Shown here: positions 16,585 through 24,322 of the stretch, one piece after another
Layout of the letters: each line of letters begins with the position of its first letter
Position numbering within the stretch: the stretch's first letter is position 1
Origin: DASXYG01 sp036502625
GTDB lineage: Bacteria > Actinomycetota > Actinomycetes > Streptosporangiales > Streptosporangiaceae
Assembly: GCA_036502625.1 (NCBI GenBank)
Contig: DASXYG010000107.1
Location: forward strand, 124,001-188,000
Direction of reading: 5' to 3'
DNA: 64,000 nucleotides
Made by a program: the position numbers and the translations under genes
Notes under the pieces: generated by a model
The model's input: the letters and a program-made list of their open reading frames with translations, nothing else
Told to the model about the DNA's origin: nothing
Database searches by the model: none

Positions 16585-16623
16585 GGGCCGCTTCCCTATG
16601 GCGGGGCCTTTGGCGCGGCGCCG

Positions 16624-16641
16624 TATTCTAGTACTAGAATA
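16624..16641. promoter_or_regulatory. 18-bp perfect palindrome, probable PadR operator
   Basis: TATTCTAGT directly followed by its reverse complement ACTAGAATA, ending 5 bp before the ATG of the PadR gene at 16647. It is a sharp AT-rich island in GC-rich DNA. Such sites next to padR genes are typically autoregulatory; the position also suggests a leaderless or very short leader transcript with the -10 inside the palindrome. Confidence 0.75.
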
Positions 16642-16646
16642 GTGGC

Positions 16647-17201
16647 ATGGCCGCCGACCTGACGCCCGCCGAGCTGACGCTGCTCGGGCTGCTCGTGGAG
16701 AAGCCGCGACACGGCTACGAACTGGACGAGGCCATCAGCGCGCGCGGAATGCGCGCGTGGACCGAGATCGGCTTCAGCTCGATCTACTACCTGCTGGGCC
16801 GGCTCCGCGACCGCGGCCTGATCGCCGAGGTCACGGCGGCGCGGCCGGCGCGGGGGAAGGCCCGCCGGGTGTACGGGCCGACGTCCGAGGGGCGCCGGGA
16901 ATGCGCGCGGTCGGCCGAGGCGGCGGTGGCCGAGCTCATACCGGTGTTCCCGCCCGTCCTGGTCGGCCTGGCCAACCAGCCGGCCATCGCGCCCGAGCGG
17001 CTCAGGGCCGCGCTCGACCGGCGGGCCGCGGCCCTGACGGACAAGATCGCCGAGCTGCGCGCGGCCCGCGACGCGCAGCCGGGCGCGCCCGCTTTCGTCG
17101 GGGCGATCTTCGACTACTCGCTCGGCCAACTGGCCGCCGAACAGCGGTGGCTGGCCGCGTACCGCGCCGAACTCGGAGAAGAGGACCATGACCGGCTATG
17201 A
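16647..17201 (+). CDS. PadR-family transcriptional regulator
   Basis: 184 residues. The N-terminal winged helix is classic PadR (ELTLLGLLVEKPRHGYELDEAI, SSIYYLLGRLRDRGLI, KARRVYGPTSEG), followed by a C-terminal helical dimerisation domain (about 95-184). Located 5 bp after the palindrome at 16624-16641, which it probably binds. Its last 14 bases overlap the next gene, so regulator and GyrI-like protein are co-translated; the partner may bind the ligand that the regulator senses. Confidence 0.9.
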   Translation: MAADLTPAELTLLGLLVEKPRHGYELDEAISARGMRAWTEIGFSSIYYLLGRLRDRGLIAEVTAARPARGKARRVYGPTSEGRRECARSAEAAVAELIPVFPPVLVGLANQPAIAPERLRAALDRRAAALTDKIAELRAARDAQPGAPAFVGAIFDYSLGQLAAEQRWLAAYRAELGEEDHDRL

Positions 17202-17808
17202 CGTGAAGCGGGAGCTCACGGCGTACTACGCGCCGCGGAACACCGACTGGGCGCTGGTCGACGTGCCCGAACAGCGGTTCCTCGCCGTCGACGGCCGCGG
17301 CGACCCCAACACCAGCGCCGACTACGCCCGCGCCGTCGAGGCGCTGTACTCCGTGGCGTACACGATCAAGTTCGCGAGCAAGCGCACGCTCAGCCGGGAC
17401 TTCGTCGTCGGGCCGCTGGAGGGCCTGTGGTGGTCCGACCGCCCGGAGGTGTTCACCACCCGCGACAAGGACGCCTGGCAGTGGCGCATGCTCATCAGCC
17501 TCCCCGACTGGATCACCGGCGAGCTGGTCGCCGAGGCCAGACAGTCCGCGCTGGTTAAGAAGGCCCACCCCACGATCGCCGCCGTCCGCCACGAGCCCCT
17601 GCACGAGGGAACGAGCGCCCAGCTCCTGCACATCGGCCCGTACGACGCCGAGGCCCCCGTCCTGGCCCGCCTCCACAACGAGTACCTGGCCGCCAACGCC
17701 CTGCAAATGACCGGCCACCACCACGAGATCTACCTCAGCGACCCCCGCCGGTCCGCCCCCGCCAAGCTGAGGACCATCCTCCGCCAACCCGTACGCCCGG
17801 TGGCTTAG
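17188..17808 (+). CDS. GyrI-like small-molecule-binding domain protein
   Basis: 206 residues, fits the GyrI-like/SOUL-type domain used by multidrug-sensing regulators, without a DNA-binding part. Features are the WALVDVPEQRFLAVDGRGDPN start, YSVAYTIKFASK and the closing HHHEIYLSDPRRSAPAKLRTILRQPVRP. GyrI-like domains bind hydrophobic cations, and some hydrolyse cyclopropanoid toxins. It starts inside the end of the PadR gene (14-bp overlap), so a two-gene drug or toxin-response unit is likely. Family call firm, role inferred. Confidence 0.85.
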   Translation: MTGYDVKRELTAYYAPRNTDWALVDVPEQRFLAVDGRGDPNTSADYARAVEALYSVAYTIKFASKRTLSRDFVVGPLEGLWWSDRPEVFTTRDKDAWQWRMLISLPDWITGELVAEARQSALVKKAHPTIAAVRHEPLHEGTSAQLLHIGPYDAEAPVLARLHNEYLAANALQMTGHHHEIYLSDPRRSAPAKLRTILRQPVRPVA

Positions 17809-17824
17809 CGCGGCGCTGGACAGC

Positions 17825-17861
17825 CGTCAGCCTGACGCTGGAGGTCCGCCGGTATGCGGAC
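17825..17861. terminator. Hairpins between convergent genes
   Basis: GTCCGC (17844-17849) pairs with GCGGAC (17856-17861) over a 6-nt loop, with a second small stem CGTCAG/CTGACG at 17825-17837. The outer sequences TTAGCGC and GCGCTAA at the two stop codons are also complementary. Likely shared terminator of the GyrI-like and DUF2332 genes. Confidence 0.5.
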
Positions 17862-17877
17862 ATGCGGCTCCGCAGCG

Positions 17878-19113
17878 CTAAGCGTCTGCCAGCCAGGACA
17901 GCATGCGGCCCCGGGACCAGCAGCGGCCGACGGACTCGGCGTGCAGGGCCGCGTGTTCGAACACGGCCAGGCCGATGATGCTGTGGCCGGAGGCGGGGCG
18001 GTCGCCGAAGGTCGGGATCGCGGGCGCGACCCCCACCCCTTCGACCGAGACCCACGCCACCGCGCGTCCGGTAGCCGCCTCGTCCAGGCGCCGCAGGAAC
18101 CGCAGGCGGCTCTCCAGCGGGACCCGCGACAGCGCCCACGTCGTGGTGACGACGGGCAGCGCGCCCGCGGGCACCCGGGCGATGGCCTCGGGCAGCACCT
18201 CGACGGCGTCCCCGCGCATCAGCACCGCAGGTTCGGCCGCCGCCAGCGCCAGCTCCGCGTCGAGCCGCGCGCCCCGCTCCCCCTGATCCGGCCACACGCA
18301 CGCCCGCAACCACCGCGCCTCGTCCGGGTCGGTCACGTCAACAAGATCGAGGCCGACACCGACCCGCGCGACGACCCCGGGCATCACCCGATCAGGCACG
18401 GCCCTCTCCCCCACGACCGCGCACGCCACCCGCGCGGGAGACCCCGGATCACCCAGCACCTGCCCGCCGCCCTCCGCGGCGCCCAGCGATCGTCCGCCGT
18501 CCGCACCGTCCCCTGACCGCGCCTCAGCGCCGGTGCCGCCCATCGACGGTTCGCCGCCGTACGCGCCGTTCCCTGATCGCGCTCTGCCACCGGTTCGTCC
18601 GCCGCGCTCGGCGTCGCCCCGGACGCGGGCGTTGTCGTACGTGATTCCCACGCGGTCGACCGTAAGGTTGAGCCCCGCCGAGCCGCCCACGTCGATCAGC
18701 CCGACCGCCTCCGCGCCCACCCGCCGCGCGACCTCAGCAATGGCCGGATACAGCACGGCGCCGCGCCCGGTCTCATCGGCCCGCACCTGCCGCCGTACGG
18801 CGATGGCCACAACGGACTCGGTCATCCGCAGCAGCGTGTCGATCGCCGCGGCGGCCGCCGCGTCCCCGTCCGCGGCCGCATAGGCCTCGGCGAGTTCCGG
18901 CGCCCGCCCGGCGAGCGCGAGATCGTGCAGCGCCGCGAGGATCACCGCCGGGTTCCGCTTGCGCGCCGGCGCCGCCTCAATGGCCCGCAACGCCTCATCG
19001 GACGCGCTCACCGCGACGGCGACCCGCTCGTACAGCGGCGAGACCCCAGCGGCGTCAACCTCACCGAACCGCCGGTACACCTGAGCGAGCTTCCCCACGG
19101 CTGATCCAGACAT
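17878..19113 (-). CDS. DUF2332 family protein with low-complexity insertion
   Basis: 411 residues from ATG 19113; longer in-frame starts would run into the repeat array and are rejected. The family, unknown in function, has a methyltransferase-like core: here EAVGLIDVGGSAGLNLTVDRVGI (about 135-157) resembles a nucleotide/SAM loop, and LPVVTTTWALSRVPLESRLRFLRRLDEAA and GVAPAIPTFGDRPASGHS are recognisable family blocks. Between residues about 163 and 221 a Gly/Arg/Ala-rich stretch with two copies of ARSG(N/D)GA interrupts the fold; the DNA there shows an internal duplication. The insert probably forms a loop. Confidence 0.8.
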   Translation of the reverse strand: MSGSAVGKLAQVYRRFGEVDAAGVSPLYERVAVAVSASDEALRAIEAAPARKRNPAVILAALHDLALAGRAPELAEAYAAADGDAAAAAAIDTLLRMTESVVAIAVRRQVRADETGRGAVLYPAIAEVARRVGAEAVGLIDVGGSAGLNLTVDRVGITYDNARVRGDAERGGRTGGRARSGNGAYGGEPSMGGTGAEARSGDGADGGRSLGAAEGGGQVLGDPGSPARVACAVVGERAVPDRVMPGVVARVGVGLDLVDVTDPDEARWLRACVWPDQGERGARLDAELALAAAEPAVLMRGDAVEVLPEAIARVPAGALPVVTTTWALSRVPLESRLRFLRRLDEAATGRAVAWVSVEGVGVAPAIPTFGDRPASGHSIIGLAVFEHAALHAESVGRCWSRGRMLSWLADA

Positions 19114-19150
19114 CCCGGGAATCCTAACCACCGCAGAACCGGCCCGCCCG

Positions 19151-19915
19151 AAAAGGCCGCGCCGTGCGCGACCGCCTTCCCGCGACCTCTGCTGGGCGTC
19201 CTCGTGGCCGGGCCGCGAGGCTGCCGCTCCTGGCCGGGCGTGGCTCCCGGTCAAAGGCCGCGCTCCGCGCGACTGCCCTCCACGCGACCTTCGTTGCGCA
19301 TACTCCTGGCTGTGCCGCGAGGCTGCCGCCCTTAGCGGGCCGGGTTCGGCGCTGCCGCCCAGGCGCGGCCCCAGAAAGGCCGCGCTCCGCGCGACTGCCT
19401 TCCCGCGATCTTCGCGGGGCGTGTTCGTGGTTGGGCCGCGAGGCTGTCGCCCTTGGTCGGAATGACGCCTTCGCGGATGAAGACTCGCGAAGTGCGGTAG
19501 CGCGGCGGTCCAACCGCGGACCGCCGAACCCGAGAATGCGCGGGAACCTCTCAAGCGCAGCGGCGCCAAGATCCGGCTCACGGCCGAACCCCCGAACCCG
19601 CTCGCGAAGAGCGGCAGCCCGCGGCCCAACCACGAGAACGCGCGGCAAAGGTCGCGGGAAGGCAGTCGCGCGGAGCGCGGCCTTTGGGGGTTGCACTCGG
19701 GACAGCCCGGAACCCGACGCGCTGAGGGCGCAGCCTCGCGGCCCAACCACGAACACGGCCCGCGAAGGTCGCGGGAAAAGCAGTCGCGCGGAGCGCGGCC
19801 TTTGGTTCGGAGCCAGCTTCAAGGCCGATCCCGCGAGGAGCGGCGGCTCGCGGCTGAACCTGGAAGACGCAGGGCCAAGATCGCGGGAAATCTGTCGCGC
19901 GGAGCGCGGCCTTTG
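19151..19915. repeat. Six 75-bp elements in an inverted 3 + 3 arrangement
   Basis: Three copies read on the minus strand (19151-19228, 19252-19330, 19375-19450) and three on the plus strand (19611-19686, 19728-19804, 19840-19915). All keep the terminal hairpin CGCGC/GCGCG with loop GGA (ACG in the first) and the CCTTT end, so the hairpin ends point outwards toward both flanking genes. The centre 19451-19610 holds one badly decayed plus-strand copy. No gene is supported between 19114 and 19942. Confidence 0.9.
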
Positions 19916-19942
19916 GGGGTCGTTCGCGGCGCCCGGCTGTGT

Positions 19943-21115
19943 TCACCGATTGGCGGACAGTACTGCCGCTAGGCCCTCTTGGAGGTCTTTGATGAAATGG
20001 TCGGGGACCTCTAGCGATGGGAAATGTCCGCCGGATTCGGGGGACCTCCAGCGGACGATCTGGCGGTATCGCTCCTGTGACCAGGCGCGCGGGTACTTCT
20101 CGATGTCGCGGGGATAGATGGTGATCGCTGACGGGACGTCGACTCGGAGTTCGGGGTCGAGGGAGTTGTGGCTTTCGTAGTAGATGCGGGCTGCCGATGC
20201 GCCGGTGCGCGTCAGCCAATACAGGGTGACGTCGTCGAGGATTCTGTCTCGGGAAATGGTCTCGAACGGGCTGTCTTCGGTGTCGGACCATTCGGCGAAC
20301 TTGTCGAGGATCCAGGCGAGGAGCCCGACCGGTGAGTCGACGAGGGAGTAGCCGATGGTCTGCGGTCGGGTCGCCTGCTGCTTCGCGTACGCCGCGCGGT
20401 TGCGCCAGAAATCGCGGGTCTCCTCGGTCCATTCGCGCTCGACCGCCGTCAGCCCGTCCGTTGTCAATCCGGGCAGGCCCTCCGCGAATGTTGTGTGGAT
20501 GCCGAGGACGTGCGCCGGGAACCGGCCCGCGAGAACCGTGGTGATGTTGCCGCCCCAGTCGCCGCCGTGGGCCGCGAACTTGCCGTATCCCAGCCTTTCC
20601 ATCAGTTCCACCCATGCGGCCGCGATCTTTTCGGTTCCCCATCCGGTGGTGGCCGGCTTGTCGCTGTAGCCAAAGCCCGGCAGCGACGGGGCCACGACGT
20701 GGAACGCCGGTGCGTCTGGGTCTTTCGGATCCGCCAGCTCGTCGATGACGTCGACGAACTCGGCGATGCTGCCCGGCCAGCCGTGCGTCACGATCAGCGG
20801 AGTGGCGTCCGCGCGCGCGGATCGGCGGTGCAGGAAATGGATTCCCAGATCGTCAATGGTCGTACGGAACTGGCCGATCCGGTTGAGGCGCGCTTCGAAC
20901 GGCCGCCAGTCGTACCCGGTGCGCCAGTAGTTCACGAGATCGACGAGGTCGGCGAGGGGAACGCCCTGATCCCATCGGCGGGGGCCGGGCGCGGCGGGAT
21001 GGACCGTCTCGGGCTCCGGCAGGCGCGCGGCGGCCAGTCGCGCGCGCAGGTCGTCGAGGTCGGCGTCCGTTGCGCGGGCTTCGAATGCGTGGACGTCGCT
21101 GGTCGGGCGGGGCAT
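19943..21115 (-). CDS. Epoxide hydrolase, alpha/beta fold (microsomal EH-like)
   Basis: 390 residues. N-terminal EHN domain (RATDADLDDLRARLAAARLPEP to about 110), then the hydrolase core: oxyanion-hole HGWPGS, nucleophile loop HGGDWGGN (Asp), acid and base in the C-terminal half (SGGHFPSLE contains the His). Hydrolyses epoxides to diols through an ester intermediate. It is divergent from the CGNR regulator, with twin operator-like repeats between them, so it is probably repressed by that protein. A paralogue lies at 53601-54785. The TTG/GTG-free start ATG 21115 is the only good one. Confidence 0.93.
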   Translation of the reverse strand: MPRPTSDVHAFEARATDADLDDLRARLAAARLPEPETVHPAAPGPRRWDQGVPLADLVDLVNYWRTGYDWRPFEARLNRIGQFRTTIDDLGIHFLHRRSARADATPLIVTHGWPGSIAEFVDVIDELADPKDPDAPAFHVVAPSLPGFGYSDKPATTGWGTEKIAAAWVELMERLGYGKFAAHGGDWGGNITTVLAGRFPAHVLGIHTTFAEGLPGLTTDGLTAVEREWTEETRDFWRNRAAYAKQQATRPQTIGYSLVDSPVGLLAWILDKFAEWSDTEDSPFETISRDRILDDVTLYWLTRTGASAARIYYESHNSLDPELRVDVPSAITIYPRDIEKYPRAWSQERYRQIVRWRSPESGGHFPSLEVPDHFIKDLQEGLAAVLSANR

Positions 21116-21136
21116 GAGACCTCCTGGCCATCGTGG

Positions 21137-21198
21137 AACCGGCTAAGACGGTTCTAGCATGGCGCGACGCCGACGTGCAACCGGCTAAGGTGGTTCTA
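21137..21198. promoter_or_regulatory. Twin operators in the epoxide hydrolase / CGNR divergent promoter
   Basis: Two 20-bp copies of AACCGGCTAAGRYGGTTCTA, at 21137-21156 and 21179-21198, start exactly 42 bp apart (four helical turns). Each contains an AACC...GGTT inverted pair (the first is GAACCG/CGGTTC). The first lies 21 bp from the hydrolase start; the last base of the second is the A of the CGNR ATG. Probably bound by the CGNR protein; the embedded TAAG may be part of the promoters. Confidence 0.7.
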
Positions 21199-21773
21199 TG
21201 CGTGCTGGGTTCCCTGACTTCCGCCTCGGTAGCGTGCTGGCGACCAGCTTCACGGCGACGCTGACGGAGCGGCGCGGCGACCCCGTGGAGCGCATTCCCA
21301 CACCGCAACGGCTCGTCGACTGGCTGGCGGTGAACGGCCTCGCCGTGGATTCCTGCACCCCGGCCCAGCTCGACCTCGCACGGGAACTGAGGGAGTCGAT
21401 CCACGCCGCCGCGACGGCGGCCGCGATCCAGGACCCTCTCCCCGAATCCGCCGTCCGCGTCATCAATGACTGCAGCGCTCAGGGGTGGGCCGCGGCGAAC
21501 CTGACGTCCGAGGGCACGCGGATATGGCGGCTCAGCTCAGCTTCCCGCGTGGAGGACGCCCTCAGCGTGATCGCCGCCGACGCGATCAGCATCATCGCGG
21601 GCGAACGAGACGGAAAACTGGCCTTGTGCGCGTCACCAACCTGCCAAGCCGCCTTCTTCGACACCAGCCAAAGCCGCACCCGCAAATGGTGCGACATGAA
21701 CACGTGCGGGAATCGCCAGAAGAAAGCGCGCTTCAATGCCAACCAGCGCAAGAAAATCAGATCAGCGGAGTAA
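21198..21773 (+). CDS. CGNR zinc-finger regulator with ABATE domain
   Basis: 191 residues. The N-terminal ABATE (ligand-binding, stress-induced regulator) domain spans about 1-135, and the C-terminal CGNR finger reads CASPTCQAAFFDTSQS then KWCDMNTCGNRQKKARF, providing the four Cys zinc ligands and the CGNR signature. These are actinobacterial transcription factors. The start codon coincides with the second operator copy, implying autoregulation and control of the divergent epoxide hydrolase. A repeat array follows the stop. Confidence 0.9.
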   Translation: MRAGFPDFRLGSVLATSFTATLTERRGDPVERIPTPQRLVDWLAVNGLAVDSCTPAQLDLARELRESIHAAATAAAIQDPLPESAVRVINDCSAQGWAAANLTSEGTRIWRLSSASRVEDALSVIAADAISIIAGERDGKLALCASPTCQAAFFDTSQSRTRKWCDMNTCGNRQKKARFNANQRKKIRSAE

Positions 21774-21929
21774 TTGCTGCCCTCGGTACGTCCAGGTGGG
21801 CCGCACATCGCTAAGAGCCGTCCGTCACCTCGACTAGCGTCTTCAATCCGTACGTCCACGTTCATTGACCGGGGACGTTCAGCGGCAGCCGCGCGCCCAC
21901 CGCTGAGCCCCGCGAACCGCTCGCGAAGA

Positions 21930-22988
21930 GCGGCAGCCCGCGGCCCAACCTGGAGAACGCAGGGCCAAAGTCGCGGGAAATCTGTCGCGCGCAGCGCGGC
22001 CTTTGACCAGGAGCCACACCCAGCCAAGTGCGGTCGCCTCGCAGCCGCGCTCAGAATACGCGGGGCTCAGGACGCGGGAGAGAGTCGCGCAGAGCACGGA
22101 GGGGCTGGCGCGCGGAGCGCGGAGGGGCGTCGCGCGGAGCGCGGAGGGGCTGGCGCGCGGAGCGCGGCCTCTTTCGGGCCTGGCCCGGAGATCCCCGAAC
22201 GCGGCTCACTGAGAGCGCAGCCTCGCGGGCCAACCCTGGATACGCCGAACCAAGATCGCGGGAAATCTGTCGCGCGCAGCGCGGCCTTTGACCAGGAGCC
22301 ACACCCAGCCAAGTGCGGTCGCCTCGCCGCCGCGCTCAGAAGACGCGGAGCTCAGGACGCGGGAGGGGTCTGGCGCGCGGAGCGCGGAGGGGCTGGCGCG
22401 CGAAGCGCGGCCTCTTTCGGGCCTGGCCCGGAGATCCCCGAACGCGGCTCACTGAGAGCGCAGCCTCGCGGGCCAACCCCGGATACGCCAAACCAAGATC
22501 GCGGGAAATCTGTCGCGCGCAGCGCGGCCTTTCCCAGGCACGGCCACGCCACGCCCCGCGGGCGCGACTACACGCGGCCCGGGAAAACACCGAGCACGGC
22601 CCGCTGAGAGCGCAGCCTCGCGGCCCAACCCTCGATACGCCCAACCAAGATCGCGGGAAATCAGTCGCGCGCAGCGCGGCCTTTCCCAGGCACGGCCACG
22701 CCACGCCCCGAGGGCGCGACTACACGCAGCCCAGGGAAACACCGAACGCGGCCCACAAAGGACGCGGCCTCGCGGCCCAGCCATGGATACGCCCAACCAA
22801 AGTCGCGGGAAATCAGTCGCGCGCAGCGCGGCCTTTCCCAGGCACGGCCACGCCACGCCCCGAGGGCGCGACTACGCGCGGCCCGGGAAAACACCGAGCA
22901 CGGCCCACTGAGAGCGCAGCCTCGCGGCCCAACCCTGGACACGCCCAACCAAGATCGCGGGAAATCAGTCGCGCGGAGCGCGGCCTTT
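21930..22988 (+). repeat. Eight-copy array of the 75-bp element, last units in exact 152-bp tandem
   Basis: Regular 75-bp copies end at 22005, 22290, 22532, 22684, 22836 and 22988; the last four ends are exactly 152 bp apart, because a 77-bp spacer (CCCAGGCACGGCCACGCC...) is repeated with each. Two further copies (22029-22173 and 22314-22417) have their terminal hairpin module of about 22 bp multiplied four and two times. The hairpin stem CGCGC/GCGCG is unchanged in all six regular copies. The whole gap 21774-23054 lies between converging genes and I see no gene in it. Confidence 0.9.
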
Positions 22989-23054
22989 GGTTGGAGCCAG
23001 GCCGCGCTTCGAGGCACTTGCACAGGAAGGGTGGCGCGAGAGGGTCCGCGGGGG

Positions 23055-24173
23055 CTAGCCCCAGACCTCCTCGGCGGTTTCTACGATCAGGCTTAGTTTG
23101 GCGACCTCTTCTTCGTACGTGAGGGCGTTGCCCTCTACCGTTGAGGAGAAGCCGCATTGGCCGGAGAGGCAGAGCTGGTCCAAGGGGACGTACTTGGCGG
23201 CCTCGTCTATGCGGCGCTTCAGGGTGTCCTTGGATTCCAGTTCGCCGCGCTTCGTGGTGACCAGGCCCAGGACGACCATCTTGCCCTCGGGGACGTAGCG
23301 CAATGGGGCGAAGCTTCCGGAGCGGGCGTCGTCGAACTCGCAGAAGAAGCCGTCCACGGCCAGCTCCCCGAACAGGGCCTCGGCTACGAAGTCGTAGCCG
23401 CCCTCGGCCACCCAGGACGACTGGAAGTTGCCGCGGCACATGTGGGTCGTGACCGTCATGCCGTCGGGCTTGTCGGCCAGCGCCTTGTTGATCTGGCGGA
23501 TGTAGCGCAGGTGCATGTGGTCGGCGTCCTCGCCGCGGGCGGCCAGCTCGGCGCGCTGCGCGGGGTCGTTGAGGTACGCGAGGCTCGTGTCGTCGAACTG
23601 GAGGTACGTGCAGCCCAGCTCGTGGACGCGGCGGACCTCCTCGGCGTACGCGGCGGACAGGTCGTCCCAGAAGCCCTCGGGGTCCGGGTACACGCCCGGG
23701 TCGATCATGGCGCGCCCGCCGCGGTAGTGGACCATGCTCGGCGACGGGATCGTCAGCTTCGGCACATTCCTCGTGACCTGGGACTTCAGGTACGTGAAGT
23801 CGTCGCCGAAGATGGTGTGCTCCAGCTTGACGCGGTCGGCGATGTGCAGCGCGGCCGGCGCGTACTCCAGCGTGCCCTCGGCGTTGCGGAACTGGACGTG
23901 CAGGTGCTCGGGCGCCTCGGTGACGCCGCCGAGCTGGTAGATGAAGTCCATGTGCCAGGAGGCGCGGCGGAACTCGCCGTCGGTCGCGGACTTCAGGCCG
24001 ACGTTCTCCTGCATGCGCACCACGTCGGTGATCGCTTCGTCCTCGACGCGGCGCAGGTCCTCCGCGGTGATCGTGCCGTCGGCGAAGTCGGCGCGCGCCT
24101 TCAGCAGCCGCTGCGGGCGCAGCAGGCTCCCCACGTGATCGGCGCGGAACGGTGGTGTCGTACGTGTGCTCAT
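23055..24173 (-). CDS. Cobalamin-independent methionine synthase-like protein (MetE C-terminal domain)
   Basis: 372 residues from ATG 24173 (GGGAGA upstream). It is a stand-alone UROD/MetE catalytic barrel, like YxjG-type proteins and lacking the N-terminal half of MetE (about 750 residues). FRADHVGSLLRP and TDGEFRRASWHMDF are the start of the family; zinc ligands His and Cys appear in TTHMCRGN and SGQCGFSS. TYLQFDDTSLAYLND matches the homocysteine-side Asp loop. It likely transfers a methyl group to a thiol; the methyl donor of these short forms is not settled. Confidence 0.9.
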   Translation of the reverse strand: MSTRTTPPFRADHVGSLLRPQRLLKARADFADGTITAEDLRRVEDEAITDVVRMQENVGLKSATDGEFRRASWHMDFIYQLGGVTEAPEHLHVQFRNAEGTLEYAPAALHIADRVKLEHTIFGDDFTYLKSQVTRNVPKLTIPSPSMVHYRGGRAMIDPGVYPDPEGFWDDLSAAYAEEVRRVHELGCTYLQFDDTSLAYLNDPAQRAELAARGEDADHMHLRYIRQINKALADKPDGMTVTTHMCRGNFQSSWVAEGGYDFVAEALFGELAVDGFFCEFDDARSGSFAPLRYVPEGKMVVLGLVTTKRGELESKDTLKRRIDEAAKYVPLDQLCLSGQCGFSSTVEGNALTYEEEVAKLSLIVETAEEVWG

Positions 24174-24322
24174 GGTTCTCCCAACGCTCGGACGGCCCGA
24201 CCATAACGCCTGACTCGACAACCCGAAAGACGTGCGTCACGGAGAAGTTCACGCGATACTACGAAACGCCCGTCGCGGCAGCCGTACGAGCACCGGGCCC
24301 GGTGGCCCGTCTGGGGGTCCGC

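Noticed and set aside
17878..19746. N-terminal extension of the DUF2332 protein to 622 residues
   Set aside because: The extra 211 codons lie wholly in the element array (translated element strings), so the family start at 19113 is used.
19114..19942. Open frames giving Arg/Ala-rich products (for example ...KAALRATAFPRP...)
   Set aside because: Each repeats the translated 75-bp element; the same strings appear at all four element loci in different frames, so they are element translations, not genes.
21774..23054. Possible CRISPR array because of evenly spaced repeats
   Set aside because: Units are 152 bp with spacers that are themselves repeated; no 24-40-bp repeat with unique spacers, and no cas genes.
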